IMG/VR virus record: IMGVR_UViG_3300017971_000337
Location: 1-54,448 of that record
Origin: a virus
Direction: 5' to 3' (one strand)
Length of the DNA stretch: 54,448 bases
Shown piece after piece: positions 26,151 through 34,419 of this stretch. The position numbers and the translations under genes were made by a program. The notes under the pieces are model-generated. The model was not told where the DNA came from and ran no database searches. It saw only the letters and a list, made by a program, of their open reading frames with translations. Positions within the stretch are counted from its first letter, which is position 1; every line of letters begins with the position of its first letter.

Positions 26151-27104
26151 TTAGCCGATAACATTTTGGAGTAAGTACCAGCAGCTCAGGTCAGCTTCAA
26201 GTATATCATAATCCCATTCGGTTATGATTTTCTTTCCCCTCGGGTTAGTGAGTATTTCTTTGGATACCTTCATGCCGTCGTACTGCATGGTCAGTATTCC
26301 AAATACATCCTCTGCCTGAGGTCTTGGAGGTACATAACCTATAAGAATATCTTTGCCCCAAGTTGCAGACAAGCTTCTTGTCTGTCCTTTTTCCGCAGTG
26401 TTATACCTGCCATCGGATATAACTACCCGAAGACCTTTAATAACAGGCGGAAGCCCAACGAGTTGCATTATCTGTCCCTGGAATTGTGATTTCATGTACG
26501 CCATTGGATCGGTGTACTTGATATCCTGTATCCAAGACAGCTTCGCGAAATACAGAGCAGCCTCAAACGGTATAACGATAGTATTCGCCTTGGCTCCTGT
26601 ATTGTCGTATATAGAAGTGACGGCTGTAATAATATCGTCTTCCATTGTTGGAGAGCTCTCATCCAGTCTTCCATTCGCGACAGAATCCACATCCGTGGTA
26701 TTTGTTACCTTAGATGTGTCCGTTAAAATCGCGGCAACCCTTGTCTCATGCTTAAGCTTGAGGCGATGGGTGAGCTTGTTAGTTTCCCTCTGCTCCAGCT
26801 TAATAACTCCTTTCTTGCTCGCGTTCCGGAGTTCCTTTTCTGTTAAGGTGCTTGAGAGGGCTTTCCTGGTTGTTCTATAAGAATAAGGTGTTCCCAGCGC
26901 AAAGTCAACTTCATTTGCAGGGGATCCTTCCGCTTCGTCTGATACCTGGTCCATTGCTCCCTGGTCGTCAACAAAAACATAATCGCTGAAATATTCAACG
27001 CCGACTATTGGAGCTACTACACTTCCAATCAAATTTCCGTTTGGATAAGCGAGTGCTAGATTAGTCAGGTAATCATCGTATCTTACTGTTCCTTTTGTAC
27101 TCAT
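26151..27104 (-). CDS. major capsid protein
   Basis: The product is 317 residues. N-terminal MSTKGTVRYDDYLTNLALAY, the VVAPIVGVEYFSDYVFVDD strand pair, YSYRTTRKALSSTLTEKELRNA, and the C-terminal DILEADLSCWYLLQNVIG fit HK97-fold major capsid proteins of the Mu gpT/encapsulin-like branch (about 300-350 residues, no cleaved delta domain). IVIPFEAALYFAKL and the long E-loop region are also consistent. An AGGAGG site is 12 bases before the ATG. It follows decoration and protease-scaffold genes in the usual order and is trailed by a hairpin. Confidence 0.85.
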   Translation of the reverse strand: MSTKGTVRYDDYLTNLALAYPNGNLIGSVVAPIVGVEYFSDYVFVDDQGAMDQVSDEAEGSPANEVDFALGTPYSYRTTRKALSSTLTEKELRNASKKGVIKLEQRETNKLTHRLKLKHETRVAAILTDTSKVTNTTDVDSVANGRLDESSPTMEDDIITAVTSIYDNTGAKANTIVIPFEAALYFAKLSWIQDIKYTDPMAYMKSQFQGQIMQLVGLPPVIKGLRVVISDGRYNTAEKGQTRSLSATWGKDILIGYVPPRPQAEDVFGILTMQYDGMKVSKEILTNPRGKKIITEWDYDILEADLSCWYLLQNVIG

Positions 27105-27137
27105 AACTTATTTTATCCTCCTTAGATTATGATTGGT

Positions 27138-27563
27138 TTACGACTGGTTAAAGTCGCCGATGTAGTATCGCTGTATTAAAACGGGAATGATGTCACCGGA
27201 CACCCCAGCCTTCATTGCATGACCGAAAATGTAAACACCATCAGAAGTCGTATGCTTGACGCCTACTCCTCCGGTAGATGCAATTATCCTGTCATCCTGT
27301 GCGACTGTCCCACCAAGTTCAACATATGCTACTCCCTCATAGACTAACTGAATCGGGTCGTTCTCAGCATAAGTTGTTTTTCCGTTCTCAGATGCATCAC
27401 CGGTTACGCCGACTGGAAACTGACTTCCAGCTGTCGCGGCAATAACTTCAGTAGCATCACCTGAATCCTTTTGACAAATTCTATAAGGGCTAATAGCAGC
27501 TCCTGCGTTGCAGGGCATCATCTTCTTATCCCTTTCTTCTGTTCTTCCTTCGGCAAATGCCAT
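27138..27563 (-). CDS. capsid decoration / stabilisation protein (DUF2190-like)
   Basis: The product is 141 residues of Gly/Ala/Val-rich beta strands: GSQFPVGVTGDASENGKTTY, IQLVYEGVAYVELGGTVAQDDRI, and a C-terminal IFGHAMKAGVSGDIIPVLIQ. This matches the DUF2190-type beta-barrel proteins encoded just before the major capsid gene, which form trimers or spikes on the shell. An AGGAGG site lies about 9 bases before the ATG. There is no signal or membrane segment. The assignment rests on pattern and position. Confidence 0.7.
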   Translation of the reverse strand: MAFAEGRTEERDKKMMPCNAGAAISPYRICQKDSGDATEVIAATAGSQFPVGVTGDASENGKTTYAENDPIQLVYEGVAYVELGGTVAQDDRIIASTGGVGVKHTTSDGVYIFGHAMKAGVSGDIIPVLIQRYYIGDFNQS

Positions 27564-27587
27564 AAAAAATTTCCTCCTGTCTTAGAT

Positions 27588-29069
27588 TTACGCCAGCTCT
27601 TCGCCAGCTTTCATAAGGGCTTCATGCCTGTCTAGCCCTTCAGCTTTTTGAATTTCAGCTGCTCTTTCATCGATTTTGCTTTTCCTGTCATTTTCCCGAC
27701 TGAAGTGCTCTACATCGGTACTTGTCAGGTCGCTAAAATCTACCTTTCCAGGACATATCTCAAAGAATTTTTCAATGTACTCAGAAATCGGTCGCTTAAT
27801 CTCGACTTCCTCTTCGTCCACTTTCTTTGTTAGAAGAATTACTTCTTCAGACGCCTTGGACATAAGGACAGGCTTCCAGTATTCAACAACATTCTTTGGA
27901 ACTCCGCTGTTGATAGCCTTCGAGCAAATGGCTTCTGCCGTTTTCTTCTTTGTGTCTGCCTTCAAGGTTTCAAGGTCAGAAAAGAATTTCTTCTGCTCTT
28001 CGTCCTTGTCAACAAGCTGTTTCTTCAAATCATTGATTTGGTTTTCGAAGCTTGTCTTAAGTTCAACTACCTGGGACAAAGGAACAACCTGATTCTTGTC
28101 TTCCTTTTTGTCCTCAACGGGTGTGATGTCTATGCTCTTGTCTTCCTTTTCTTTCTTAGAAAAGAATTCTGTAATTCCAGTGACAATCTTCTGAGCAAAG
28201 CTTTCATCCATTGCGGGTACATCTTTTGACTTGTCGTCATTTTGCTTGGACATGTTGTCCTCCTCTATTATTAAATTTCCACCATACTCCAGAGCCTTGC
28301 TCATATGCACATCAGAAATATGCATCAATGATGGTTTATTAGTTAAGACAATTCGTTTAATAAATTTTTTACCTGTATCCCTCCAATTCATAACAACTTC
28401 CGGAGAGATAGAACGAAAGTATTTCCCACTGAATAGAAACTCCTTAAGTTTCTTAGGGACATCCGTGATGTCACAAAAAATAGCCTTCCCTTCTTTTCTT
28501 AGATTAGACAACAATCCAAGGTTTGGAAGTTCTTCATAGGGACTTGTTTTCTTTCCTAGTAGTTCCTTCAGCATGAGCTGTTCATCAGAATGACTAACTC
28601 CTACATTCGGTACCACCTTCTTAGAAAGTATATTCTTATTTCCAAGCTCCACGATATCCTCAAGGTCACGCTCCGTGAACTTAAGATTGTGTGAATTCTT
28701 GAACAGGTTAAAAATTTCTATGTTCTTTACTGTCGTCGTGTCGCCGTTAAAAACATCGGTCACCGTTGACATGTCCTTTTTTGTCTCCTTATCTGGAGCA
28801 TCGTCCTTTTTACCGTCGCCTGCTTTTTTATCATCACTCGCAGGTTCAAACAAAGACGGCTTCTTGCCTTGCTTAGACAACCATTCCTTGGACAGCTCCA
28901 CAGAAAACTTGTCTTTGGGAAATCTAAAGGACTGTATCTTAACTATGTCCTCATCCTTTAAGCTTCCTCCGTAAATCTGTATGCCATTTTCAAGTTCTTT
29001 CAACATTCGCAGTTCCGCGAACTTATCTGGCTCTTCCATTCTAGCTGTATGGAAATTTGGGTACGGCAT
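27588..29069 (-). CDS. prohead protease-scaffold (Mu gpI-like)
   Basis: The product is 493 residues. The N-terminal PYPNFHTARMEEPDKFAE and SFRFPKDKFSVELSKEWL resemble the leader of phage protease/scaffold proteins. After an acidic linker (about 80-110), residues about 150-260 contain VGVSHSDEQ, AIFCDITDVPKKLKEFL and YFRSISPEVV, the gpI-type peptidase core with candidate catalytic Ser and His. The C-terminal 220 residues are a Lys/Glu coiled coil (DLKKQLVDKDEEQKKFFSDL), as in scaffolding proteins. It would guide assembly of the prohead and then be removed by its own protease. An AGGAGG site lies 6 bases upstream. Confidence 0.75.
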   Translation of the reverse strand: MPYPNFHTARMEEPDKFAELRMLKELENGIQIYGGSLKDEDIVKIQSFRFPKDKFSVELSKEWLSKQGKKPSLFEPASDDKKAGDGKKDDAPDKETKKDMSTVTDVFNGDTTTVKNIEIFNLFKNSHNLKFTERDLEDIVELGNKNILSKKVVPNVGVSHSDEQLMLKELLGKKTSPYEELPNLGLLSNLRKEGKAIFCDITDVPKKLKEFLFSGKYFRSISPEVVMNWRDTGKKFIKRIVLTNKPSLMHISDVHMSKALEYGGNLIIEEDNMSKQNDDKSKDVPAMDESFAQKIVTGITEFFSKKEKEDKSIDITPVEDKKEDKNQVVPLSQVVELKTSFENQINDLKKQLVDKDEEQKKFFSDLETLKADTKKKTAEAICSKAINSGVPKNVVEYWKPVLMSKASEEVILLTKKVDEEEVEIKRPISEYIEKFFEICPGKVDFSDLTSTDVEHFSRENDRKSKIDERAAEIQKAEGLDRHEALMKAGEELA

Positions 29070-29079
29070 AATTAACCTC

Positions 29080-31350
29080 CTAGCATTCTAAGCAACAGAA
29101 TGTTTTTAAATCAATTTTATCACCGACCTTCGCGGTTACATTATCGACGGTCATAGGTTTTCCTTTCTTATTAGTTGTTAAGTCCGTGTCTTCTATAGCT
29201 GGATTGTCTATATCTTCTTTTGTGATTGGCAACCAGAAGCATCTACAATTATAGTGTATCGGTGTTTGATACTTCTCAACGACTGGTGAGTTTTCAGGTA
29301 CAATCAATCCATCAAGTTCAGCGCACAATTCACAAACCTTGTCATCCATGATAGCGGAAAACTGTACTCGCTGAATTTCTTTTTCCTTTGGAATAAGTCC
29401 CTTCGCTACCAGTTTTTTATTTGCCTTTCTGTAATCGTAGTTCGCTTTGTCCAAAGTAAATCCAGTTTCAACTTCTCCAAGAAGCGGAACCTTCTTCTCT
29501 ACATAATCTTCCCCGACCTTTCCAAGCCTTTCTAACATTTCGGCTTTTGCCAGACCGGATGATATGTCAGTACTCACTTGATATTTTATTGCATTACTTA
29601 AATCGTCAATAAACTTGGAACCTGTTATATCTGTCCTAAATCCAAGGAAGGCTGTCTTCGTGTCGGTGTTCGCAAGATTAGCCCTCCCTTCTACGGAACC
29701 CTTTACGCTGGTATGGGTATGGTCATAAACCTGTTCTAAGAACTCTCTTATATGTTTTCTAAACTTGCCTTTCTTAACAACTATATTCTTAACTAACGAC
29801 GCGACCTTTTCCGTTCCGTAGTTTTTATCCAGATACCTGGAAATCCTCTCTATCTGGAACTCAACCTCGGCTTTCATCTTTTCTTGAAATTCTTTGTTAA
29901 GCTGGTCAAGGGTAGAACTCAGTTCCGCGAGTTTACATTGTTCTTCTCTAGCTGTAAGAGGCCTCCATCTGAGGGCGGACAGTTTTCCTTCTTTAATCTT
30001 GATATCTTTTGCTATGATATCTTTTATTTCATCGGACTCTTCTCCCTTTTTGTCCTCGCCATTTTCTTTGGCTTCTATTTCTTTTATCTCATCTATGTCT
30101 TCTTCGACCGGCTCTTCAGAAATTTCCTCAGGTGTTTCTTCTGGTATTTCTTCTTCCTCTTCTTCAGGTTCTTCCAGCGGGATACCTGTTTTATCAATTA
30201 GCCATTGTTGTTCTACACCGAACACTCCCTTATCTACTAATTTCTCAGCAATCTTTTCAGCTAGCTCTTTACTGTCATCATCAATTTTCCCTGGCTTAAT
30301 CTTCAGGGTAATTTCCGGGTCGAAGTTAAGTTCCTTCCAATGAGGGACAACATATCTATCGATACTATCAACAATATCATCTAGAACAGCTTGTCTCCTA
30401 AGCACAAACATATTCTGGAAGCTTTCAACGGAAGCCCTTGAACCTATCTCTCCCTGGGTTAGAGCCTTTTCTGGAATAACGAGGCCTCGTAAAATCATTT
30501 GGTCTAAGTAGTTCGCCCTTTCTATGAAAGGATTTGTTTTATCATTCATGTCCAGGTATTCAATTTCCCAGAGCTTGTTTCCCTTTTCATCAGTCGCCGA
30601 AGGTATAGCGACAACCGTCCCTTCCATGATTCCGTCCAGTAAATTAAGCATTACATCCTGGTTGTCCGTCTCAGAATCTGATACTGTCGTTTTCCCATCC
30701 GGATAATAACCTTTTAAGATACCTGTTCCCTTCCTTTCTAAGTACCTCATGTGAAACTGTCTGTTAAGATTCGCGTCGTACCAATAAGGGTAGATGGATT
30801 CCTGGGCTGATATCCCATAATAATTGCCGGATTCAAAATCGTTTACAAAGACCAGAGGCTTTCTGTCCTTAACAAGTACATCCACCTCGTTTCCGTTTAT
30901 GTTCTGCTGAAATCCCTTGAAACTGCCGTTTGGCTCGGTTAGGATCTTAATAGTTTCCCCGTCCAATCCTTTCGGCTCCTTTAATAAAATCCCTTCAAAG
31001 GTTTTCATTTTATCTTCTTCGTAGTATTTCAGTTTCCCTGGCTTGTACCGTAACTCCATCGCCTTAAATCCAAAGTCCAAGCATTCACTCCCTTCTACAA
31101 ACATCCTTTTCCATATCTGCTTAAACATAGCTTCTGTGACCATTTTAGCTTCTTCGTCTTCTTCGCATTCCACTACGAAAGGGATATCTGACAAGCCGAG
31201 CTTGATAAATTTTAATCCCATCCAGCACATAGGATACACTCGCATCTTTTTATACTGGTCTACTGTACGGTCACTGCAGTATTGGAGTTCATCTCCCAAT
31301 CCCCATGACCCGTCGCCATAATGAGTTATTTCTTTTAATAGATTTGCCAT
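29080..31350 (-). CDS. portal protein (DUF935-like) fused to a MuF-type minor head protein
   Basis: The product is 756 residues. Residues 1-400 fit DUF935-type portals: YPMCWMGLKFIKLGL, ECLDFGFKAMELRYK, then IVPHWKELNFDPEI at the stem/wing end. A hyperacidic linker at about 400-460 follows (EEPEEEEEEIPEETPEEIS). The C-terminal 250 residues are a MuF/SPP1 gp7 head-morphogenesis domain ending MDDKVCELCAELDG and PIHYNCRCFWLPI, with its diagnostic CxxC and HxNCRC cysteines. Portal and MuF are usually separate genes, so this is a single-chain fusion. The ATG has only a weak A/G-rich site. It follows the large terminase gene after 12 bases. Confidence 0.85.
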   Translation of the reverse strand: MANLLKEITHYGDGSWGLGDELQYCSDRTVDQYKKMRVYPMCWMGLKFIKLGLSDIPFVVECEEDEEAKMVTEAMFKQIWKRMFVEGSECLDFGFKAMELRYKPGKLKYYEEDKMKTFEGILLKEPKGLDGETIKILTEPNGSFKGFQQNINGNEVDVLVKDRKPLVFVNDFESGNYYGISAQESIYPYWYDANLNRQFHMRYLERKGTGILKGYYPDGKTTVSDSETDNQDVMLNLLDGIMEGTVVAIPSATDEKGNKLWEIEYLDMNDKTNPFIERANYLDQMILRGLVIPEKALTQGEIGSRASVESFQNMFVLRRQAVLDDIVDSIDRYVVPHWKELNFDPEITLKIKPGKIDDDSKELAEKIAEKLVDKGVFGVEQQWLIDKTGIPLEEPEEEEEEIPEETPEEISEEPVEEDIDEIKEIEAKENGEDKKGEESDEIKDIIAKDIKIKEGKLSALRWRPLTAREEQCKLAELSSTLDQLNKEFQEKMKAEVEFQIERISRYLDKNYGTEKVASLVKNIVVKKGKFRKHIREFLEQVYDHTHTSVKGSVEGRANLANTDTKTAFLGFRTDITGSKFIDDLSNAIKYQVSTDISSGLAKAEMLERLGKVGEDYVEKKVPLLGEVETGFTLDKANYDYRKANKKLVAKGLIPKEKEIQRVQFSAIMDDKVCELCAELDGLIVPENSPVVEKYQTPIHYNCRCFWLPITKEDIDNPAIEDTDLTTNKKGKPMTVDNVTAKVGDKIDLKTFCCLEC

Positions 31351-31362
31351 ATTTGTTTTCTT

Positions 31363-32643
31363 TTATGTTGGTAGATTTGAAACCTTAGACCTTCGCCGGT
31401 CATTGAACTGACTAGTCTTTGGAGCCACTACTCTCTGACGGCTTTTCCAAAGATGTTCCGTCGCGTATCTTACTCCTGCTATTGTGTCGTCATCTATTTC
31501 AACAAATTCATTTTCTACTATTGTTCCGTCTTTCAATTCTCTTCTTTTATACTTAGGAAATTCCCGAACGGCATTTGGACAGTTAGTTTTATGGATATTG
31601 ATTTCGTAGTTCTTTATAAAATCTATTCCGTCCTTCAAAGAACCTTTTCCCTTCTTGGAACCAACAATGTTGAATCCAGCTTGTTTGAATTCCTTTATCC
31701 TATCCGGCTCAGCACTATCAGCTACAATTAACAGGTTCTTATCGAATCCCGCCGACTCGACCTTTTCCACAAACTCGCTGTTCGTTAGTCCTTTAAAATA
31801 TAATTCGTAATATATAAACAGCTTGTCTTCCCGGAATCCCACTCGCATTAAAGTCGCGGCATGGACGAAACCGAAATCCATTCCGTTACAAAGTGATTCC
31901 AGGGATGTGTCATCGTAATTAAAATCCCATGCTTTAATGTTATTGAATACCCGAGCCGTTGATATGATTCCCCATTCACCGAGAGCGTATACAGTATAAT
32001 AGTAATTATCAACGGTTTCGTAGCTTTCTATGAGTAGTCTGTCTTCTTCGGTTAAGAATTTATTGTCTTTATAGGTTGTCTTTAAAATGAAAACATTATC
32101 ATGCTGTATATCAAAGAATCTCTTCTTAATCCAATGGTCAGCGTCGATGGGATTGAACGATAGGATTATAAACTTAAGAAGCTTGGATTGTCCCCGGAGC
32201 CTTAATCGTAATTGATTAAAATCTTTTTCTTTTATTTCACTGGCCTCTTCCACCCAGATAACGGTCAACGGTCCTGTCTTAAAGGTCGTGGACTTGAGCT
32301 TCTCTACATTGTCCAGCCCTTTAAAAATAATCTGGTTCCCATTGATACAGGTTATTTTCTCACCGCCATGTGAACGGTTTATTTTGAACAGGTCTTGTAT
32401 CTCCCAGTCGTTGATTACTTTACAAAGTTCCGCGAAGGTGGAATCATTATTTGTCGCCGCAATGTACCGGACAACCATAACATTAAATCCAATGAATGTC
32501 ATTAGTCCGGTGATAAGTTTCTGCGCAACGAAGACGGACTTTCCGCTGGAAGCTCCTCCATAATATATTTGTATAGGGTCGTCCAGGTATAGATGCGGAA
32601 AGTACACATCATTAAAAACTTCACGATGGATATTAACTTGCAT
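31363..32643 (-). CDS. terL: terminase large subunit
   Basis: The product is 426 residues of the PBSX/Terminase_3 type. Walker A is GGASSGKS at 29-36, Walker B LTVIWVEEAS at 126-135 with the catalytic Glu, and the coupling motif is FIILSFNPI. The C-terminal RuvC-like nuclease shows GMDFGFVHAA (first Asp), LIVADSAEPDRI (second) and a final EIDDDTIAGVRYATE acidic patch. It translocates and cuts DNA into the prohead through the portal encoded next. The ATG overlaps the small-subunit stop by one base (TGATG). Motifs are intact and length is standard. Confidence 0.93.
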   Translation of the reverse strand: MQVNIHREVFNDVYFPHLYLDDPIQIYYGGASSGKSVFVAQKLITGLMTFIGFNVMVVRYIAATNNDSTFAELCKVINDWEIQDLFKINRSHGGEKITCINGNQIIFKGLDNVEKLKSTTFKTGPLTVIWVEEASEIKEKDFNQLRLRLRGQSKLLKFIILSFNPIDADHWIKKRFFDIQHDNVFILKTTYKDNKFLTEEDRLLIESYETVDNYYYTVYALGEWGIISTARVFNNIKAWDFNYDDTSLESLCNGMDFGFVHAATLMRVGFREDKLFIYYELYFKGLTNSEFVEKVESAGFDKNLLIVADSAEPDRIKEFKQAGFNIVGSKKGKGSLKDGIDFIKNYEINIHKTNCPNAVREFPKYKRRELKDGTIVENEFVEIDDDTIAGVRYATEHLWKSRQRVVAPKTSQFNDRRRSKVSNLPT

Positions 32644-32972
32644 CAGTCCTTAACTACTCTGACTGTGATTATGCTGTCCTTCTTTTTCGCTTCGAAGAAA
32701 TCCGGGTAGAGTACTTCTGCCATATCCATGGTGGCTTTATAGCTCAGCCCTTCATTATCAGAATCCATAAATGTCCTAAGGTTCTGTATCACCCTTTCCC
32801 TCTCCTCGATTAAAAACAATTCAAGCCGGGACTGAAATTCTTTGTCCGTATCAAGTACAGCCCTTTCGTCTTCGGTTACACCAGCCTTCTTGTAGGACAT
32901 ATCTTTGTCGAATGTTTTCTTATAGCTGTTAACGACCAGCTCTTTCTTTTCAGTTAGTTCCCGGTTTTCCAT
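32643..32972 (-). CDS. terS: terminase small subunit
   Basis: The product is about 109 residues. The start is set at ATG 32972 (MENRELTEKK). A longer frame to 33053 would add a hydrophobic, Cys/Tyr-rich leader unlike any small terminase, and it overlaps the promoter-like region. MSYKKAGVTEDERAVLDTD reads as a helix-turn-helix, followed by an oligomerisation helix (LIEERERVIQNLRTFM). It recognises phage DNA and recruits the large subunit. An AGGA site is about 14 bases upstream, so the start is the least certain part. Confidence 0.75.
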   Translation of the reverse strand: MENRELTEKKELVVNSYKKTFDKDMSYKKAGVTEDERAVLDTDKEFQSRLELFLIEERERVIQNLRTFMDSDNEGLSYKATMDMAEVLYPDFFEAKKKDSIITVRVVKD

Positions 32973-33009
32973 CGTGTTATCAAATCTTCCTATATAACTA
33001 CCTATACAT

Positions 33010-33039
33010 AATATACAATAAATGTAAATGATTAAACAA
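33010..33039 (-). promoter_or_regulatory. candidate leftward (late) promoter
   Basis: Read leftward, TTGTTT (33039-33034) and TATATT (33015-33010) are separated by 18 bases, about 40 bases before the small-terminase start. The match to a vegetative sigma promoter is fair, but other A/T-rich hexamers are nearby. Confidence 0.3.
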
Positions 33040-33461
33040 GAAAAAGTTATCATCTTTAATTTTATGTATAGTATTAAAGTAACTACCGAAATGCACGCGA
33101 CTGAACATTATTCTGTGACGCCTGGAAACAAGATAAGGCTGTCGCCGGGATAAGGGTTTTATATACAAGTATAGATTAGATTCCGTCACATCCGCTTATA
33201 TCCATCGTAATTTATTCCAAAAAGCCGGTATAGACAAAAAATGTACTCAATGTACTCATAATGTACTCATCTAAAAACAGGTAAAATTTGGTAACCGTCA
33301 ATATATAAGGAAACAAATAATTATTTTTGTATAGTTTGAGTACAATGAGTACAATAGTACAGACAAAAATATGGAGAGTTGAAATTTTCCAGATTTCTGG
33401 AGGGCTGAAATTAGCGATATAGTGTACTCATTGTACTCACTACACTATACAAATATTTAGT

Positions 33462-33498
33462 GTGATAACCGTAACTACTGGACTGTCCAGGGTTTACA
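33462..33498 (+). repeat. 37-bp direct repeat, copy 1
   Basis: Copy 1 matches 33595-33631 with a single difference (GTGATAACC versus GTGACAACC). Both carry the internal dyad CTGGAC-T-GTCCAG followed by GGTTTACA. In copy 1 the repeat runs directly into the 33502-33517 palindrome. Confidence 0.9.
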
Positions 33499-33501
33499 TT
33501 C

Positions 33502-33517
33502 CCAACCAGCTGGTTGG
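33502..33517. repeat. 16-bp perfect palindrome
   Basis: CCAACCAGCTGGTTGG reads identically on both strands and lies between repeat copy 1 and the 33522 iteron group. It is a good candidate for a dimeric repressor or initiator site. Confidence 0.85.
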
Positions 33518-33585
33518 ACATTGAGTACAACCTGAGTACAATGAGTACAAAATCCTATTCAAAAGTTGACCGTCAAAAATTATTA

Positions 33586-33642
33586 TTTGTTAGGGTGACA
33601 ACCGTAACTACTGGACTGTCCAGGGTTTACAGCCCTAACAAA
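33586..33642. repeat. 10-bp inverted repeat flanking the second 37-bp copy
   Basis: TTTGTTAGGG (33586-33595) and CCCTAACAAA (33633-33642) can pair to enclose repeat copy 2. The enclosed part contains the CTGGAC/GTCCAG dyad, so a cruciform or a branched RNA could form. Copy 1 lacks these flanks. Confidence 0.75.
33595..33631 (+). repeat. 37-bp direct repeat, copy 2
   Basis: This is the second copy of the 33462-33498 element, 133 bases downstream, with the same CTGGAC-T-GTCCAG dyad. It is enclosed by the TTTGTTAGGG/CCCTAACAAA arms. Confidence 0.9.
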
Positions 33643-33758
33643 AAACGGGTGATAGGGCGAAATTTCAGCCCTTTATAGATGTACTCACAACATCACTATT
33701 GACAAAATGACTATCAATAATTACTACTCATTTCCACAAAACTGCTCACTCGTCTAAG

Positions 33759-33793
33759 TACCACTTTTTCGTCGCGAAGCGAAAAAAGTGGTA
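33759..33793. promoter_or_regulatory. CACTTTTT/AAAAAAGTG hairpin before the first early gene
   Basis: TACCACTTTTTCG and CGAAAAAAGTGGTA pair with one bulged A across a short loop. Similar CACTTTTTT...AAAAAAGTG hairpins precede the 34779 and 36096 genes, so this looks like a recurring leader element rather than a lone terminator. Confidence 0.6.
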
Positions 33794-33854
33794 TCAATAT
33801 AATTAGATTATGATAGAGTGATATCATAACAAATTTAAGAAAAAGGAGAACAAA

Positions 33855-34157
33855 ATGAACGATTTTAAGAGAGAAAAATTTAATAAACAATTTAAGGAAA
33901 ATGACGAGTTAGTAGCAGTTATTTGGGAAGGCGGAAGACGGCTATTAGTATGCGATAAGGTTACCGGCTACAAAGTAACCGTAAACCGCGACTACGATGA
34001 AATGGAAGAGTACGATAACAATAACTTTTATTTTTTTGGACAGCTTTTATTGATAGCCGTTGAACAGCACCAGAGGCGCGAACATAACCGTAAAGTTAGA
34101 AATTACAGAGAATTAAAGAGACTTATGAAAGTAATTAAAAACGAACTTAATAAGTAG
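33855..34157 (+). CDS. small early protein of unknown function
   Basis: The product is 100 residues and I do not recognise it. It has a short basic N-terminus (MNDFKREKFNKQF), a beta-rich part (LVAVIWEGGRRLLVCDKVTGYKVTV), a hydrophobic stretch FYFFGQLLLIAVEQ near residues 58-71, and a strongly basic C-terminal helix (RRLMKVIKNELNK type). AAAGGAG lies 7 bases before the ATG. It is the first gene rightward of the control region, where phages often encode host-takeover or regulatory proteins. No function is assigned. Confidence 0.65.
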   Translation: MNDFKREKFNKQFKENDELVAVIWEGGRRLLVCDKVTGYKVTVNRDYDEMEEYDNNNFYFFGQLLLIAVEQHQRREHNRKVRNYRELKRLMKVIKNELNK

Positions 34158-34191
34158 TAAAAATTTAATAACAAAAAAGGAGAAATGAACA

Positions 34192-34362
34192 ATGAAAACT
34201 AACAAACAAATTAACAATTTAACCGCTCACGATTTAATAACCATTGAGATGGCACTTGAAAAGTATTTAGACAATACTACCAGCGAGAAATTGAGGGATG
34301 CCATACAGGGTACACTTAACAGAGTAACCGACATAGCAAACATAGAGATAGTAAATAAGTAG
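34192..34362 (+). CDS. 56-residue early protein of unknown function
   Basis: This is a short gene not usually called by length filters. AAGGAG lies 10 bases before ATG 34192; an ATG seven bases earlier hits a stop after five codons. The product starts MKTNKQINNLTAHDLITIEM and is helical and mildly amphipathic, ending IEIVNK. There is no Cys and no membrane span. It follows the 33855 gene after 34 bases and is closed by an excellent terminator, so both are likely one transcript. Function unknown. Confidence 0.7.
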   Translation: MKTNKQINNLTAHDLITIEMALEKYLDNTTSEKLRDAIQGTLNRVTDIANIEIVNK

Positions 34363-34387
34363 TAACCATTTTAATTTTTTTGAGGCG

Positions 34388-34419
34388 AATACCCTGTACC
34401 GAGTACAGGGTATTTTTTT
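34388..34419 (+). terminator. rho-independent terminator
   Basis: AATACCCTGTAC and GTACAGGGTATT form a 12-bp perfect stem around a CGA loop, followed directly by a run of T to 34419. It ends the first early transcript. Confidence 0.9.

Larger units (their letters stand above)
33242..33687. repeat. cluster of eleven TGTACTCA / TGAGTACA iteron-like sites
   Basis: Perfect TGTACTCA copies begin at 33242, 33251, 33262, 33423, 33432 and 33680; perfect complements (TGAGTACA) begin at 33337, 33346, 33522, 33533 and 33542. They form groups of alternating orientation (3 left, 2 right, 2 left, 3 right, 1 left). Within groups the starts are 9 or 11 bases apart, close to one helical turn. Groups are about 85-100 bases apart. 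This is the pattern of iterons or cooperative operators. Confidence 0.9.
33040..33854. other. divergent control region without genes; candidate origin and early/late switch
   Basis: About 815 bases between the divergent operons contain no convincing gene on either strand. They hold eleven copies of an 8-mer, a 37-bp direct repeat pair with internal dyads, a 16-bp perfect palindrome, a 10-bp inverted repeat around the second 37-bp copy, and a hairpin next to the first rightward gene. A TTGACA hexamer at 33699-33704 has only a poor -10 (TACTAC). The density of symmetric elements, found nowhere else in the window, suggests protein-binding sites for replication initiation or transcription control. 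Confidence 0.7.

Noticed and set aside
29884-30343. Two rightward open frames rich in Ser or Phe opposite the portal-MuF linker
   Set aside because: They are the complement of the Glu/Lys-rich linker codons, have no ribosome-binding site, and run against the late operon.
32973-33053. N-terminal extension of the small terminase subunit
   Set aside because: The extra 27 residues are hydrophobic and Tyr/Cys-rich, unlike the family, and they overlap promoter-like sequence. ATG 32972 starts a typical small-terminase sequence.
33040-33240. Possible tRNA or other small RNA gene upstream of the small terminase
   Set aside because: I could not fold any segment into a cloverleaf with a T-loop GTTCRA. 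Elsewhere in the window I also found no tRNA by eye.
33242-33687. Repeats read as a CRISPR array
   Set aside because: The repeated unit is only 8 bp with spacings of 1-3 bases within groups and mixed orientation. No spacers of uniform length and no cas genes are present.
34185-34205. ATG at 34185 as the start of the 56-residue gene
   Set aside because: This frame meets TAA after five codons. ATG 34192 with AAGGAG gives the full frame.
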